From NCBI RefSeq assembly GCF_000442645.1, contig NC_021915.1, positions 2,723,575 to 2,787,574 on the forward strand: DNA of 64,000 nt. The letters are read 5' to 3'. Positions 8,344-17,961 of the stretch are shown one piece after another. Each line of letters begins with the position of its first letter. Position 1 is the first letter of the stretch. The stretch is from Corynebacterium maris DSM 45190 (GTDB lineage Bacteria > Actinomycetota > Actinomycetes > Mycobacteriales > Mycobacteriaceae). The position numbers and the translations under genes were made by a program. A model generated the notes under the pieces. It had not been told where the DNA came from, ran no database searches, and saw nothing but the letters and a program-made list of their open reading frames with translations.

Positions 8344-8949
8344 ATGATCAATGTGATGCTCATCGACGACCACCCGGTCGTCCGCGCGGGCCTGCGCTCG
8401 ATTCTGGATTCTTTCGACGAGATCACCGTCGTGGGGGAGGGCTCCGACGGTTCGGCGGTGGACGAGCTGCCGCCGGGCGTGGACGTGGTGGTGTGCGATT
8501 TGCAGATGCCCGGGGTCGACGGGGTGGCGGCCACCCGGCGGCTGCAGGAGGCGGGCGGGCCGCCGGTGCTGGTGCTGACGACTTTCGACACCCAGGCGGG
8601 CATCGTCGCCGCCTTGGAGGCCGGCGCTGTGGGGTATCTGCTCAAGGACGCCCCGGAGGAGCGGCTGCGGGAGGCGGTGGTGGCGACGGCCGCGGGGCAG
8701 CGCACCCTGGCCCCGGAGGTGGCGGCGGCGCTGGCGGAGCGGGTGACCCGGCCGCGGGAGGCGCTCAGCTCACGTGAGATCGAGTTGTTGCAGGCGTTGG
8801 CCTCGGGGGCGTCGAACCGGGAGTTGGCGGCGCAGCTGTTTATTTCGGAGGCGACGGTCAAGACGCATCTGATTCACATCTATCAGAAGCTGGGGGTGGA
8901 CAACCGGACGGCGGCGGTGACCGTGGCCCGGGAGCAGAGGCTGATTTAG
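8344..8949 (+). CDS. chrA: NarL/LuxR-type response regulator, ChrA-like
   Basis: 201 residues. The receiver domain has the acidic pair D8-D9, phosphoacceptor D52 (VVVCDLQMP), T80 and K101. The C-terminal domain (about 140-200; LSSREIELLQALASGASNRELA, then SEATVKTHLIHIYQKLGV) is a LuxR-type helix-turn-helix. ATG 8344 is preferred over GTG 8341 because AAAGGAG (8331-8337) is then six bases away; the kinase stop overlaps this ribosome binding site, so the two are translationally coupled. By synteny it would activate hrtBA on heme. If the kinase is truly broken, it may depend on another kinase such as HrrS. Confidence 0.8.
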   Translation: MINVMLIDDHPVVRAGLRSILDSFDEITVVGEGSDGSAVDELPPGVDVVVCDLQMPGVDGVAATRRLQEAGGPPVLVLTTFDTQAGIVAALEAGAVGYLLKDAPEERLREAVVATAAGQRTLAPEVAAALAERVTRPREALSSREIELLQALASGASNRELAAQLFISEATVKTHLIHIYQKLGVDNRTAAVTVAREQRLI

Positions 8950-8954
8950 CCCCG

Positions 8955-8983
8955 CACTTTATTGAAACTTAAAGTGATAGACT
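8955..8983 (+). promoter_or_regulatory. Palindromic operator plus -10 box before the flavin monooxygenase
   Basis: CACTTTA (8955-8961) and TAAAGTG (8970-8976) are a perfect 7-bp inverted repeat with an 8-base spacer; TAGACT at 8978-8983 is a -10-like box directly after it. The palindrome covers the -35 position, the usual place for a repressor of the ArsR, MarR or HxlR kind. No regulator gene is adjacent. Confidence 0.5.
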
Positions 8984-9014
8984 GGGCGGCGAACCCACCT
9001 CAAAGGAGACTGCC

Positions 9015-9977
9015 TTGGCCCACCACACCACCCTGATCATCGGCGGCGGACAATCCGGCCTGGCCACAGCCTATTACCTGCTGGCCGCCGGCGTGGACGT
9101 CCTCGTCCTGGACAACGGCGTCGCCCCCGGCGGCGCCTGGAACCACCGCGCCGACAGCCTCAGACTGTTGTCGCCGGCCGAGTACTCCTCCCTGCCCGGC
9201 ATGGCCATGCCGCCCATCCCCGGCCAGCTCCGGCCCGCGCACATCGTGGAATACCTCACCAACTACGAAGGACTGTTCGACGTCCCCGTCCAGCGCCCCG
9301 TCCGCGTCACCGACGTCACCCACGACGGCACGGTCTTCCACGTCGCGGCCGACCGCGGCGACTGGAGCGCAGAGCACGTGGTCATGGCCACCGGCACCTG
9401 GTCCACCCCGTTCGTCGCCGACTACCCCGGCACGATCCTCGGCCAATTCTGGCACTCAGCCAACTACCCCGGCCCAGAGACCTTCCGCGACACCGACGTC
9501 GCCGTCATCGGCGCCGGCAACTCCGGCGCCCAACTCGTCGCGGAACTCTCCGAGATCGCCGACGTCACCTGGCTGACCCGCCACGAACCCCGCTACCTGC
9601 CCGAAGAGATCGACGGCGCCGAACTGCACCGCCGCCTCACCGCCGGCGAAGACCTCAGCGCGCTCGGCGACGTCGTGCGCACCCCGCAGATCGCCCGGGC
9701 GCGCGCCGAGGGCCGAATGACCACCACGCGGCCACCCGCCTCACTCGGCGATCTCACGGTCAACCACTTCATCTGGGCGACCGGTTACAAACCCGCGCTC
9801 GGCCCGGCCCGCGGGCTCCTCGACGACGAGCTGCGGCCCACCGTCGACGGGCTGCACCTGGTCGGCTACGGCGCCATTACCGGCGTCGGCTCCGACACCC
9901 TCGCCGGGGTCGGCCGTCACGCACAACAGACGGCGCGGACGATCACCCGCGCCGTCGACAAGCGTCAACGGCGCTAA
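9015..9977 (+). CDS. FAD-dependent NAD(P)-binding oxidoreductase (CzcO/flavin monooxygenase-like)
   Basis: 320 residues with two Rossmann dinucleotide motifs: FAD-binding IIGGGQSGLATAYYLL at about 8-23 and NAD(P)-binding AVIGAGNSGAQLVAEL near 165. The short spacing and the segment GGAWNHRADSLRLLSP match the CzcO/class B flavin monooxygenase-like family, whose members oxygenate or reduce small nucleophiles. Start is TTG 9015, six bases after AAAGGAG (9002-9008); no ATG is better placed. It stands alone behind a palindromic operator and converges on the cupin gene with no bases between the stop codons. The substrate is unknown. Confidence 0.8.
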   Translation: MAHHTTLIIGGGQSGLATAYYLLAAGVDVLVLDNGVAPGGAWNHRADSLRLLSPAEYSSLPGMAMPPIPGQLRPAHIVEYLTNYEGLFDVPVQRPVRVTDVTHDGTVFHVAADRGDWSAEHVVMATGTWSTPFVADYPGTILGQFWHSANYPGPETFRDTDVAVIGAGNSGAQLVAELSEIADVTWLTRHEPRYLPEEIDGAELHRRLTAGEDLSALGDVVRTPQIARARAEGRMTTTRPPASLGDLTVNHFIWATGYKPALGPARGLLDDELRPTVDGLHLVGYGAITGVGSDTLAGVGRHAQQTARTITRAVDKRQRR

Positions 9978-10328
9978 CTACTCCGGCACGCCGTCATGGC
10001 TGTCCGTGCCCGGCTGGCTCGTGACCGTGGTCAACAGGAACACGCTGTCCTCCTGCGCGGTGACCGAATGGCGGAAATGCGTCAGCTCCACCAGCTCACC
10101 GGCGGTGATCTCCGTGTCCTCCTGCGCCGTCACCGTGAGCGTGCCGGTGAACAACAACAACGAGGCGGCCGGCGGAGAATTATGCTCCGCCATCTGACCG
10201 CCCTTCGTCAGGGCAATGACCGTCTGCCGCAACGGGCCATCATTGACCACCAGCTTGGCGTAGCGGCCGCGCTCGTCGGCACGCGCGTTCTCGAGGGCTT
10301 CCGTGATCTTTTTCTCCAGGTTCTTCAT
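9978..10328 (-). CDS. Small cupin-domain protein
   Basis: 116 residues: an N-terminal helix (MKNLEKKITEALENARADERGR) followed by a single small beta-barrel cupin (QMAEHNSPPAASLLLFTGTL ... GELVELTHFRHSVTAQEDSVFLL). The proline after the first His and the second His in FRHSVTA fit cupin motifs 1 and 2 with a reduced metal site. The ATG at 10326-10328 is used; an upstream extension has no homology. Ten bases separate it from the stop of the FGGY kinase upstream on the same strand, so they may be co-transcribed. Function unknown; such proteins often resemble LuxR-regulated 'cupin' hypotheticals. Confidence 0.7.
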   Translation of the reverse strand: MKNLEKKITEALENARADERGRYAKLVVNDGPLRQTVIALTKGGQMAEHNSPPAASLLLFTGTLTVTAQEDTEITAGELVELTHFRHSVTAQEDSVFLLTTVTSQPGTDSHDGVPE

Positions 10329-10338
10329 ACTCGCCAGG

Positions 10339-11844
10339 CTACCGAGATTCCTCGACCAGCACCCCGTACAAACGGTCGAACTCCTCCCGAATGCCCCGGT
10401 AATGCTCCTCGCGCCCCGCAACCGGGCCATAAGGATCACCGAACGGCGGGGTGGCGCGCTCCCCGCCCGGATCAATGACGTCCAGGGCGATCAACGCCGT
10501 GCCCCGCAACGTCGCCCGCTTCATCGCCAACGGAACCACCGGCGTCCGCAACGTGTCCGCCAACACCTGCAACCACGCCGGATGCTCGCTGGTCACCCGC
10601 CCCGAGGCGATCACCCGGTCCGCTGACACCCCCAACGTCTCCAGCTCCTCCGCGATACGCCCATACGACAACGCCAACCCCTCCACCGTGGCCCGCCACA
10701 TATCCAGCACCGACGTGTCATCGCTGACGCGCGCGAACGCCGCCCGCGCATTCGCCGCCCACCCGGTGGCCCGCTCCCCGGAGAAAAACGGCAACACGAA
10801 CGGGGTGTCGTCGTCCGGCTCCGCCGCCAACGCCTCCGCCAGCTCCTCGTGCTCCACCGGGGCCAACGTGCGCTCCAGCCAGGCCACCGCCCGGCCGACG
10901 TCATTGAGCGCGCCGCCCACGATGCACGACGACGCCGACAACCGGTAACACCACAACCCCGCCGGCACCCGCTCCGGAATCTCCGGCAGCACCACCCGCA
11001 TCGCCCCCGACGTCGCCGCCGCCACCGCCACCGTGTTCTCGTCCACCGCGCCGGGCCCGATATTCGACGGCCACCCGTCCGGGATCGCATGGAACCACGG
11101 CACCCCGTTGAGCCGCTTCCACCCCGTAGCCTCCGGATAGGCCGGCTCGTCCGGATCGAACAACGGCTGAATCACATGCTTGTCCACCCCGACTGCATCC
11201 AGGATCTCCACGTCCGGCTCCCCGGTCCGCAGATTCACGATGCCCGACCACGCCGCCGTCGACGTCGCCACGCCACGGATCCCCGCCAGCTGGAAGTAGA
11301 CGTACTCGCCGATCGTCATCACCACATCCGTCTTCGCCAGCAGCTCCGGATGCTCCTCGCGCAGCCACGCCAGGCGCGCCGGGTGGTAGGAGGTGTGGAA
11401 ACGCACCCCGGTGCGGGCGTGGTATTCCTGCTCGTCCAGCTCCTCGCGCAGCGTGCCGACGTAGGGGGCGCAGCGCGAATCCGCGTAGGTCACACAGCGG
11501 GTCAGCGCCTTGCCCTTCCGGCTGACCAGGATCAGCGAGGAGGCGAAGGAGTCCATGATCACGGCGCTGACCTCGAGCTTATTCTCCTTGACGAAGGCCA
11601 CCACCCCGTCGATGACCTCACGGCATTCGTCGACGACCTGATCGGCGTCGATCGCGGACGTGCCGTCGATGCCGGTGCTGAACTCATGGGCGATGCGCTG
11701 CTTCGAGCCTTTGACGGGGCGCCCGGAGGCGTCGTAAAGCCCGCCGCGCGAGGCCGTGGACCCGACGTCGATGCCCAACACATATGGCCCCCGTGCCTGA
11801 TCCAGGGGGATCGACATGGTCGGGATTTTCTTGGTTTCTTTCAC
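10339..11844 (-). CDS. FGGY-family carbohydrate kinase
   Basis: 501 residues with the ATPase fold of the FGGY family. YVLGIDVGSTASRGGLYD (residues about 22-39) is the phosphate-1 loop with the catalytic-region Asp; the C-terminal half has SSCIVGGALNDVGRAVAWLE and FVLPFFSGERATGW, and VIASGRVTSEHPAWLQVLAD is the adenosine motif. Members phosphorylate gluconate, xylulose, glycerol or similar polyols; the DSFASSLI and GVRFHTSYHPARL segments are closest to gluconokinase-like actinobacterial members, but the substrate cannot be fixed. GTG start at 11842-11844 with GGGAGA before it. No sugar transporter lies nearby. Confidence 0.8.
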   Translation of the reverse strand: MKETKKIPTMSIPLDQARGPYVLGIDVGSTASRGGLYDASGRPVKGSKQRIAHEFSTGIDGTSAIDADQVVDECREVIDGVVAFVKENKLEVSAVIMDSFASSLILVSRKGKALTRCVTYADSRCAPYVGTLREELDEQEYHARTGVRFHTSYHPARLAWLREEHPELLAKTDVVMTIGEYVYFQLAGIRGVATSTAAWSGIVNLRTGEPDVEILDAVGVDKHVIQPLFDPDEPAYPEATGWKRLNGVPWFHAIPDGWPSNIGPGAVDENTVAVAAATSGAMRVVLPEIPERVPAGLWCYRLSASSCIVGGALNDVGRAVAWLERTLAPVEHEELAEALAAEPDDDTPFVLPFFSGERATGWAANARAAFARVSDDTSVLDMWRATVEGLALSYGRIAEELETLGVSADRVIASGRVTSEHPAWLQVLADTLRTPVVPLAMKRATLRGTALIALDVIDPGGERATPPFGDPYGPVAGREEHYRGIREEFDRLYGVLVEESR

Positions 11845-11895
11845 GGTGGTCTCCCTCGGCGGACGACGGCGGCATCTCTTGGCCGTCGAGTCTAA

Positions 11896-12540
11896 TTAGG
11901 CGTCGGAGACCGTGAAGCGCCTACCGCGATGCGCAGGGGATTCGATCTCATCGAGGATCGCCGCAGCCATGGTCCCGGTGCTGGTGTGCGAGTCGCCGTC
12001 AGCGGCCAACAGGATCTCGTCCATGCCCAACTTCGGCGCGGTGGCCTCCCCCGGGGAAAACTGCGCCTGCGGCGACACCCCGGTCCAGTCGACGTCGTCG
12101 ACGCCACGCAAATACTCCAGTTGGGCGAGCTGGTTCTCCGGGATGGCGATCCAGTGCTCGGAGCCGGGCACCTTCCGGATCTCCTCGAGGAACAGCCCGC
12201 CCCGGTGCGTCAGGGAACCGGCGCCGAGGATGAAGATCAGGCGCGGAGAGTTCGGCCCGAGTTCCCGGGCCAGGGCGATGAGGTTCTCGGTGACCTCGAG
12301 ATGCTGCCCGGCGTGTGCCGGGGCGACGCCGAAGGCGTTGACCACCGCGTCGAGGCCGACGACGTCGTCGGAGGTCATGGTCAGGGCGTCGATCACGTGG
12401 ACCTCCACGTCACCGAGGTCGCGGGCGCGCTCGGCGTCGCGCACCAGGGCCGTGACGTCGTGGCCGCGGCCTAAAGCCTCGGCGGTGACGGCCGAGCCCG
12501 CCTTACCGGTGGCGCCGATGATTCCGATCTGCATGCTCAT
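11896..12540 (-). CDS. NAD(P)-dependent epimerase/oxidoreductase (YwnB/NmrA-like)
   Basis: 214 residues, atypical short-chain dehydrogenase of the NAD(P)H-binding COG2910 kind. GIIGATGKAGSAV at about 6-18 is the G-x-x-G-x-x-G cofactor loop; VNAFGVAP and FILGAGSL are the usual strands. There is no Tyr-x-x-x-Lys pair at the SDR catalytic position, as in NmrA-like sensors and flavin-reductase-like members. Start ATG 12538-12540 has AAAGGA nine bases ahead. Single gene; physiological role unknown. Confidence 0.7.
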   Translation of the reverse strand: MSMQIGIIGATGKAGSAVTAEALGRGHDVTALVRDAERARDLGDVEVHVIDALTMTSDDVVGLDAVVNAFGVAPAHAGQHLEVTENLIALARELGPNSPRLIFILGAGSLTHRGGLFLEEIRKVPGSEHWIAIPENQLAQLEYLRGVDDVDWTGVSPQAQFSPGEATAPKLGMDEILLAADGDSHTSTGTMAAAILDEIESPAHRGRRFTVSDA

Positions 12541-12613
12541 GGCTATGAGTCCTTTCGTTGCGTGCCTCGTGGCAGACGCCCCACGGTAGCGGGCGCCGCG
12601 CCGAGGCGGAGCC

Positions 12614-12964
12614 CTACGCCCCGGCCATGCTGCGCAGGATCAGGGCCAGCTCCGTCACCCCGAAGAGCACCATGCACGCGGTCACCACCGCCACCGGGAC
12701 GATATTCGGCGTCATCGCCTCCCCCGCGATCCCCCACGCCCCGCGCTCATACCGCGGCCGCCCATCCAGCACGATGACCAAGGCCAAGCCGAACATCAAC
12801 GTGGCCAGCACCAGAATCACCGCCGGGAATTCCGCGGACCAGCGCACCATCGTCGCCGCCACCACCATCAACGACAACGACGTGCGCGTCCAGCTCAACG
12901 ACGTCCGCTCCGGTTGCAGACCAGGGTCCTCGTGCAGGCCGCGGGAAAGTCGCCGGTCCGTCAC
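12614..12964 (-). CDS. DUF202 family membrane protein (second of a pair)
   Basis: 116 residues with three hydrophobic segments and the DUF202 signature PERTSLSWTRTSLSLMVVA near the N-terminus. The GTG start at 12962-12964 overlaps the stop of the upstream DUF202 gene in a GTGA arrangement, so the two are translationally coupled. It is diverged: the usual family motif is A-N-E-R-T-F-L-A-W-T-R-T. Function of DUF202 (YidH-like) proteins is unknown. Confidence 0.8.
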   Translation of the reverse strand: MTDRRLSRGLHEDPGLQPERTSLSWTRTSLSLMVVAATMVRWSAEFPAVILVLATLMFGLALVIVLDGRPRYERGAWGIAGEAMTPNIVPVAVVTACMVLFGVTELALILRSMAGA

Positions 12965-13353
12965 AGCGCGACGCCCACCAGCACCATCAACGCGGCGAAG
13001 ACGCCGGCCAGCCCCAGCAACGGCACGATCCCCGGCACCGGCAGCGCCTTGCCGCGACGCATCGCCTTCTCCACGTTCAACCAGCGCAACGCCGCCCCGG
13101 CCGCGATCAGGATGCCGACGACGAGCATCGCCACCGCGATCCATGACTGCAGGTGCGGGTTCAGGCGTTCGATGTCGAAGGCCTCCAGCGCGATGCCCGC
13201 CGCCAGAAAAGCCAGCGACGTGCGCGTCCACGCCAGGAAAGTGCGCTCGTTGGCGAGCGTGAACCGAGGGTCCGGCTCCTGCCCGTCCGGGAAGGTCACC
13301 CGGGCGAGCCATCCCCGCTGATCCGCGCCCTCGTCCTCTCCACTGTCGTTCAT
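12961..13353 (-). CDS. DUF202 family membrane protein, YidH-like (first of a pair)
   Basis: 130 residues. Residues about 30-52 hold the full DUF202 motif ANERTFLAWTRTSLAFLA, followed by three predicted membrane helices (LAFLAAGIALEAF, IAVAMLVVGILIAAGAAL, VPLLGLAGVFAALMVLVGVAL) and a highly acidic soluble N-terminus. First gene of a coupled pair. Pairs of DUF202 genes are common in Actinobacteria; they may form a heteromeric membrane complex, but this is inference. Confidence 0.85.
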   Translation of the reverse strand: MNDSGEDEGADQRGWLARVTFPDGQEPDPRFTLANERTFLAWTRTSLAFLAAGIALEAFDIERLNPHLQSWIAVAMLVVGILIAAGAALRWLNVEKAMRRGKALPVPGIVPLLGLAGVFAALMVLVGVAL

Positions 13354-13375
13354 GCCGTCGACCCTAATGGAATTC

Positions 13376-13936
13376 TCACCCCGCCACGGCGGCGCCGAGC
13401 ATGGGGAGCACCACGACCGCGGCCGTCAGAATGACCACCCCGGTGGCGGCCCGCCGCAGCGGCCGCGGAAGCAGGTGGGCGAGCCACGCGCCGAGCACCG
13501 CGCCCAGGGTGTTGAACAACAGATCGTCCACGTCCGAATACCCCAGCGCGAAGACGTACTGGGCCACCTCCACCGCGAGGCTGAGCAACAGACCGACCAC
13601 CCCGCCGTACGACACCGTCCGCCACAGGCGCGGCTTGCGGCCCGGCCGCCGGAAGAAGAGGTCGCGCACGAACACCGCCATCACCCCCACCGGAATGAAC
13701 AAGGCCACGTTGCCCAGGGTGTTCAACCACGGCGCCCACCAGGTCGTCGGCTCCACGAACCCTTCAAACAGCATGAAATCCAGGCTGCGGCGCCGATGCA
13801 CGGAGGCGTCCCACAGGCCACCGACCTCGACGAGCGCCTTGCCCATGGTCACAGCGGCGACCATCGCCAAGGTCGCCAGAGCCGCGACGACGGTCGCCGT
13901 CCTCGCCAGAACTCGGGGTCCCGGGCCTCGTCGCAT
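13376..13936 (-). CDS. VanZ-family membrane protein
   Basis: 186 residues with VanZ-like architecture: N-terminal helix (VAALATLAMVAAVTMGKAL), then NTLGNVALFIPVGVMAVFV, SYGGVVGLLLSLAVEVAQYVF and a last helix. The conserved N-x-x-x-F-x-P-x-G and S-x-x-x-E-x-x-Q motifs are present, then S-D-V-D-D-L-x-x-N-x-x-G. ATG 13934-13936 was chosen because a perfect AAGGAGG lies five bases upstream. VanZ proteins are loosely tied to teicoplanin resistance; most have no known role. Divergent from the quinone oxidoreductase with 39 bases between starts. Confidence 0.85.
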   Translation of the reverse strand: MRRGPGPRVLARTATVVAALATLAMVAAVTMGKALVEVGGLWDASVHRRRSLDFMLFEGFVEPTTWWAPWLNTLGNVALFIPVGVMAVFVRDLFFRRPGRKPRLWRTVSYGGVVGLLLSLAVEVAQYVFALGYSDVDDLLFNTLGAVLGAWLAHLLPRPLRRAATGVVILTAAVVVLPMLGAAVAG

Positions 13937-13975
13937 GCGCGCCTCCTTAGGCCGGACGTGGCTACAGTTGGGGTC

Positions 13976-14929
<954 letters not shown>

Positions 14930-14944
14930 TCTCCCCGGGCCGGG

Positions 14945-17791
14945 TTACTTCACCACCAGGTTGACCATGCGGCCCGGGACCACGATCTGCTTGACCAGGT
15001 TCTTGCCCTCGACCAGCGCGGCGACCTTCTCGTCGGCGAGCGCGACCGCCACCACGTCGTCCTGGCCGGCGTCGGCGGGCACCATGATGCGGGCCTTGAC
15101 CTTGCCGTTGACCTGGACGGGCAGCTCGATCTCGTCGTCGACCAGCCACGCCTCGTCGAAGGTCGGGAACGCGGTGAAGGTGATCGTCTCGTCGTGGCCC
15201 AGCTTCGACCACAGCTCCTCCGCGATGTGCGGCGCCAGCGGGGAGACCATGACCACCAGCGGCTCGACGGCCGCCAGCGGAACGTCGTTCGGGTACGTCT
15301 TGGTCAGGTAGTTGACGTACTCGATGAGCTTGGCCACCACCGTGTTGTCGCGCAGGTTTGCGTAGTCGTCGCGCACCCCCGCGATGGTGCGGTGCAGCTG
15401 CTTGTTGTCCTCGTCGGTGAGCTCGGCGTCGACGGTGTAGACCTCACCGGTGTCCTCGTCGACCACCAGGCGCCACAGGCGCTGCAGGAAACGGTGCGCG
15501 CCCACGACGTCCTTCGTCGCCCACGGGCGCGAGGTGTCCAGCGGGCCCATCGACATCTCGTAGACGCGCAGGGTGTCCGCGCCGAAGTCGCGCACGATGT
15601 CGTCCGGGGCGACCGCGTTCTTCAGCGACTTGCCCATCTTGCCGTACTCCTGGGTCACCTCTTCGTCGCCGTGGAAGAACTTTCCGTCACGTTCCTCGAC
15701 CTCTTCGGCGGGGACGTAGACGCCGCGGGCGTCGGTGTAGGCGTAGGCCTGGATGTAGCCCTGGTTGTACAGGCGGCGGTAGGGCTCCTTGCTGCTCACG
15801 TGGCCGAGGTCGTAGAGGACCTTGTGCCAGAAGCGCGAGTACAGCAGGTGCAGCACGGCGTGCTCGACGCCGCCGACGTAGAGGTCCACGCCACCGGGGT
15901 CGTCGGCGCCGTGCTTCTCCGGCTGCGGGCCGGTCCAGTAGCGCTCGTTGTCCAGGTCGACGAACTTCTCGTCGTTGGTCGGGTCCACGTAACGCAGCTG
16001 GTACCAGGAGGAGCCGGCCCACTGGGGCATGACGTTGGTGTCGCGGGTGTAGGTGCGCGGGCCGTCGCCCAGGTCGAGTTCGACATTGACCCAGTCGGTG
16101 ACCTTGGCCAGCGGCGGCTGCGGCTCACTGTCGGCGTCGTTCGGGTCGTGGGCGGCCGGGGCGTAGTCGTCGACCTCGGGCAGCTCGACCGGCAGCATCT
16201 CCTCCGGCAGCGCGTGGGCGACGCCGTTGTCGTCGTAGACGATGGGGAAGGGCTCGCCCCAGTAGCGCTGGCGGGCGAACAGCCAGTCGCGCAGCTTGTA
16301 CTGGATCTTCTCGGCGCCGCGCTCGTTGTCCACCAGCCACGCGATCGTGGCGGCGATGGCCTCGTCCTTGCCCAGGCCGTTGAGTCCCAGGCCGGAGTCG
16401 TTGGCGGAGTTGATGTGGGCGGCGTCGCCCAGGAAAGCCTGCTCGGAGACGTCGCCGTCGAGGACCGGGAGGATCTCGACGCCGAAGGCGGTGGCGAACT
16501 CGTAGTCGCGCTCGTCGTGGGCGGGCACGGCCATCAGCGCGCCGGTACCGTAACCGGCCAACACGTAGTCGGCGGCGAAGATCGGGATCTGCGCGCCGTT
16601 GACGGGATTCGTGGCGTAGGTGCCCAAAAAGACGCCGGTCTTGTCCTTGTTCTCCTGGCGTTCCACGTCGGACTTGGCGGCGATGTCGCGGCGGTAGGCG
16701 GCCAGCGCCTCCTGCGGGGAGGCGGCGCCGTAGGTCCAGCGCTGATCGACGTCCGCGGCGTAGGGCTCATCGGAGACCAGTTCCGCGGCGAGCTCCGCCT
16801 CGGGCGCGATCGCCATGTAGGTGGCGCCGAACAAGGTGTCGGCGCGGGTGGTGAACACGCGGATGGTGGTCTCCCCGGCGGTGAAATCCACCTCGGCGCC
16901 GCGGGATCGCCCGATCCAGTTGCGCTGCATGCTCTTGACCTTCTCCGGCCAGTCGAGCAGCTCGAGGTCGTCGAGCAGCCGGTCCGAGTAGGCGGTGATG
17001 CGCATCATCCACTGGCTCAGGCGCTTGCGGAAGACCGGGAAGTTTCCGCGCTCGGAACGGCCGTCGGCGGTGACCTCCTCGTTGGCCAGGACGGTGCCCA
17101 GGCCCGGGCACCAGTTGACCATCGAGTTGGAGCGGTAGACCAGGCGGAACTCGTCGACGGCCTCTTGCTTGGCCACGTCATCGAGGTCGGCGTAGACGCG
17201 GCCGTCCTTCGTGGTGCGGGCGCCGGACTCCAGGTCGGCGATCAGCTCGGCGATGGGGCGGGCCTTCTGCTGATCCTCGTCGAACCAGGAGTTGTAGATC
17301 TGCAGGAAGATCCACTGCGTCCACTTGTAGAACTCCGGGTCCGTCGTCGCCACGGAGCGGCGCCGGTCGTGGCCCAGGCCCAGGGAGCCGAGCTGGCGGC
17401 GCATGTTCTCGATGTTGTTCATCGTGGTCGTGCGCGGGTGGGTGCCCGTCTGGATGGCGTACTGCTCGGCGGGCAGGCCGAAGGCGTCGTAGCCCAGGGT
17501 GTGCAGCACGTTCTTGCCCAGCATGCGGTGGTAACGGGCGAAGACGTCGGTGGCGATGTAGCCCAGCGGGTGGCCGACGTGCAGGCCCGCTCCCGACGGA
17601 TAGGGGAACATATCCTGCACGAAGAGCTTGTCCTCCGGCAGCTGCTGGCCATCAGCCGGGGCCAGGTCACCGACGGGGTTGGGCGCGTTGAAGGTGTCCT
17701 TGTCGTTCCAGTACCGCTGCCACGTGGTCTCGATCTCGTTCGCCTTCGCCGCGTTATAGCGGTGGGCGGGGGTTTCGCTCGGCGTCGTCAT
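14945..17791 (-). CDS. leuS: Leucyl-tRNA synthetase
   Basis: 948 residues, normal length for actinobacterial LeuRS. The class I HIGH motif is HVGHP near residue 69 in PSGAGLHVGHPLGYIATDV; KMGKSLKNA near 717 is the KMSKS motif; the CP1 editing domain lies between (FTTRADTLFGATYMA, then MAVPAHDERD). It charges tRNA-Leu and edits mischarged tRNA in the cytoplasm. ATG 17789-17791 was chosen because homology begins with the segment RYNAAKANEIETTWQRYW; the in-frame extension upstream is low-complexity. A long perfect inverted repeat lies 82 bases upstream of the start. Confidence 0.98.
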   Translation of the reverse strand: MTTPSETPAHRYNAAKANEIETTWQRYWNDKDTFNAPNPVGDLAPADGQQLPEDKLFVQDMFPYPSGAGLHVGHPLGYIATDVFARYHRMLGKNVLHTLGYDAFGLPAEQYAIQTGTHPRTTTMNNIENMRRQLGSLGLGHDRRRSVATTDPEFYKWTQWIFLQIYNSWFDEDQQKARPIAELIADLESGARTTKDGRVYADLDDVAKQEAVDEFRLVYRSNSMVNWCPGLGTVLANEEVTADGRSERGNFPVFRKRLSQWMMRITAYSDRLLDDLELLDWPEKVKSMQRNWIGRSRGAEVDFTAGETTIRVFTTRADTLFGATYMAIAPEAELAAELVSDEPYAADVDQRWTYGAASPQEALAAYRRDIAAKSDVERQENKDKTGVFLGTYATNPVNGAQIPIFAADYVLAGYGTGALMAVPAHDERDYEFATAFGVEILPVLDGDVSEQAFLGDAAHINSANDSGLGLNGLGKDEAIAATIAWLVDNERGAEKIQYKLRDWLFARQRYWGEPFPIVYDDNGVAHALPEEMLPVELPEVDDYAPAAHDPNDADSEPQPPLAKVTDWVNVELDLGDGPRTYTRDTNVMPQWAGSSWYQLRYVDPTNDEKFVDLDNERYWTGPQPEKHGADDPGGVDLYVGGVEHAVLHLLYSRFWHKVLYDLGHVSSKEPYRRLYNQGYIQAYAYTDARGVYVPAEEVEERDGKFFHGDEEVTQEYGKMGKSLKNAVAPDDIVRDFGADTLRVYEMSMGPLDTSRPWATKDVVGAHRFLQRLWRLVVDEDTGEVYTVDAELTDEDNKQLHRTIAGVRDDYANLRDNTVVAKLIEYVNYLTKTYPNDVPLAAVEPLVVMVSPLAPHIAEELWSKLGHDETITFTAFPTFDEAWLVDDEIELPVQVNGKVKARIMVPADAGQDDVVAVALADEKVAALVEGKNLVKQIVVPGRMVNLVVK

Positions 17792-17872
17792 GCTTGGGAA
17801 GTCTAGTAGGCCCCACGACCCGGGGCGGGGATGGGCTGGGCGGGCGTGGGGTCGGGGCGCTGGTGCCGGGGT

Positions 17873-17939
17873 GTTCCTTCGACCAGACACATCGCCCTAA
17901 AAGTGTCGATGTCAGGGCGATGTGTCTGGTCGAAGGAAC
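17873..17939. repeat. Perfect 26-bp inverted repeat upstream of leuS
   Basis: Arms 17873-17898 and 17914-17939 are exact reverse complements over 26 bases; the 15-base loop begins AAAAGTG. The arm starts GTTCCTTCGACCAGACACAT. The stem is far longer than a normal terminator, and neither side has a T-run. It lies between two genes on the same (-) strand. It could be a small mobile or REP-like palindrome, or a structured 5' element of leuS. Confidence 0.85.
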
Positions 17940-17961
17940 GGCTGCAGGGTTGATCCGTGGT

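Noticed and set aside
13352..13975. Upstream extension of the quinone oxidoreductase to 525 residues
   Set aside because: It is antisense to the VanZ gene and the family N-terminus starts at 13976 behind a -10 box.
15194..17806. 870-codon open frame on the plus strand opposite leuS
   Set aside because: Same kind of shadow; leuS has all class I synthetase motifs on the other strand.
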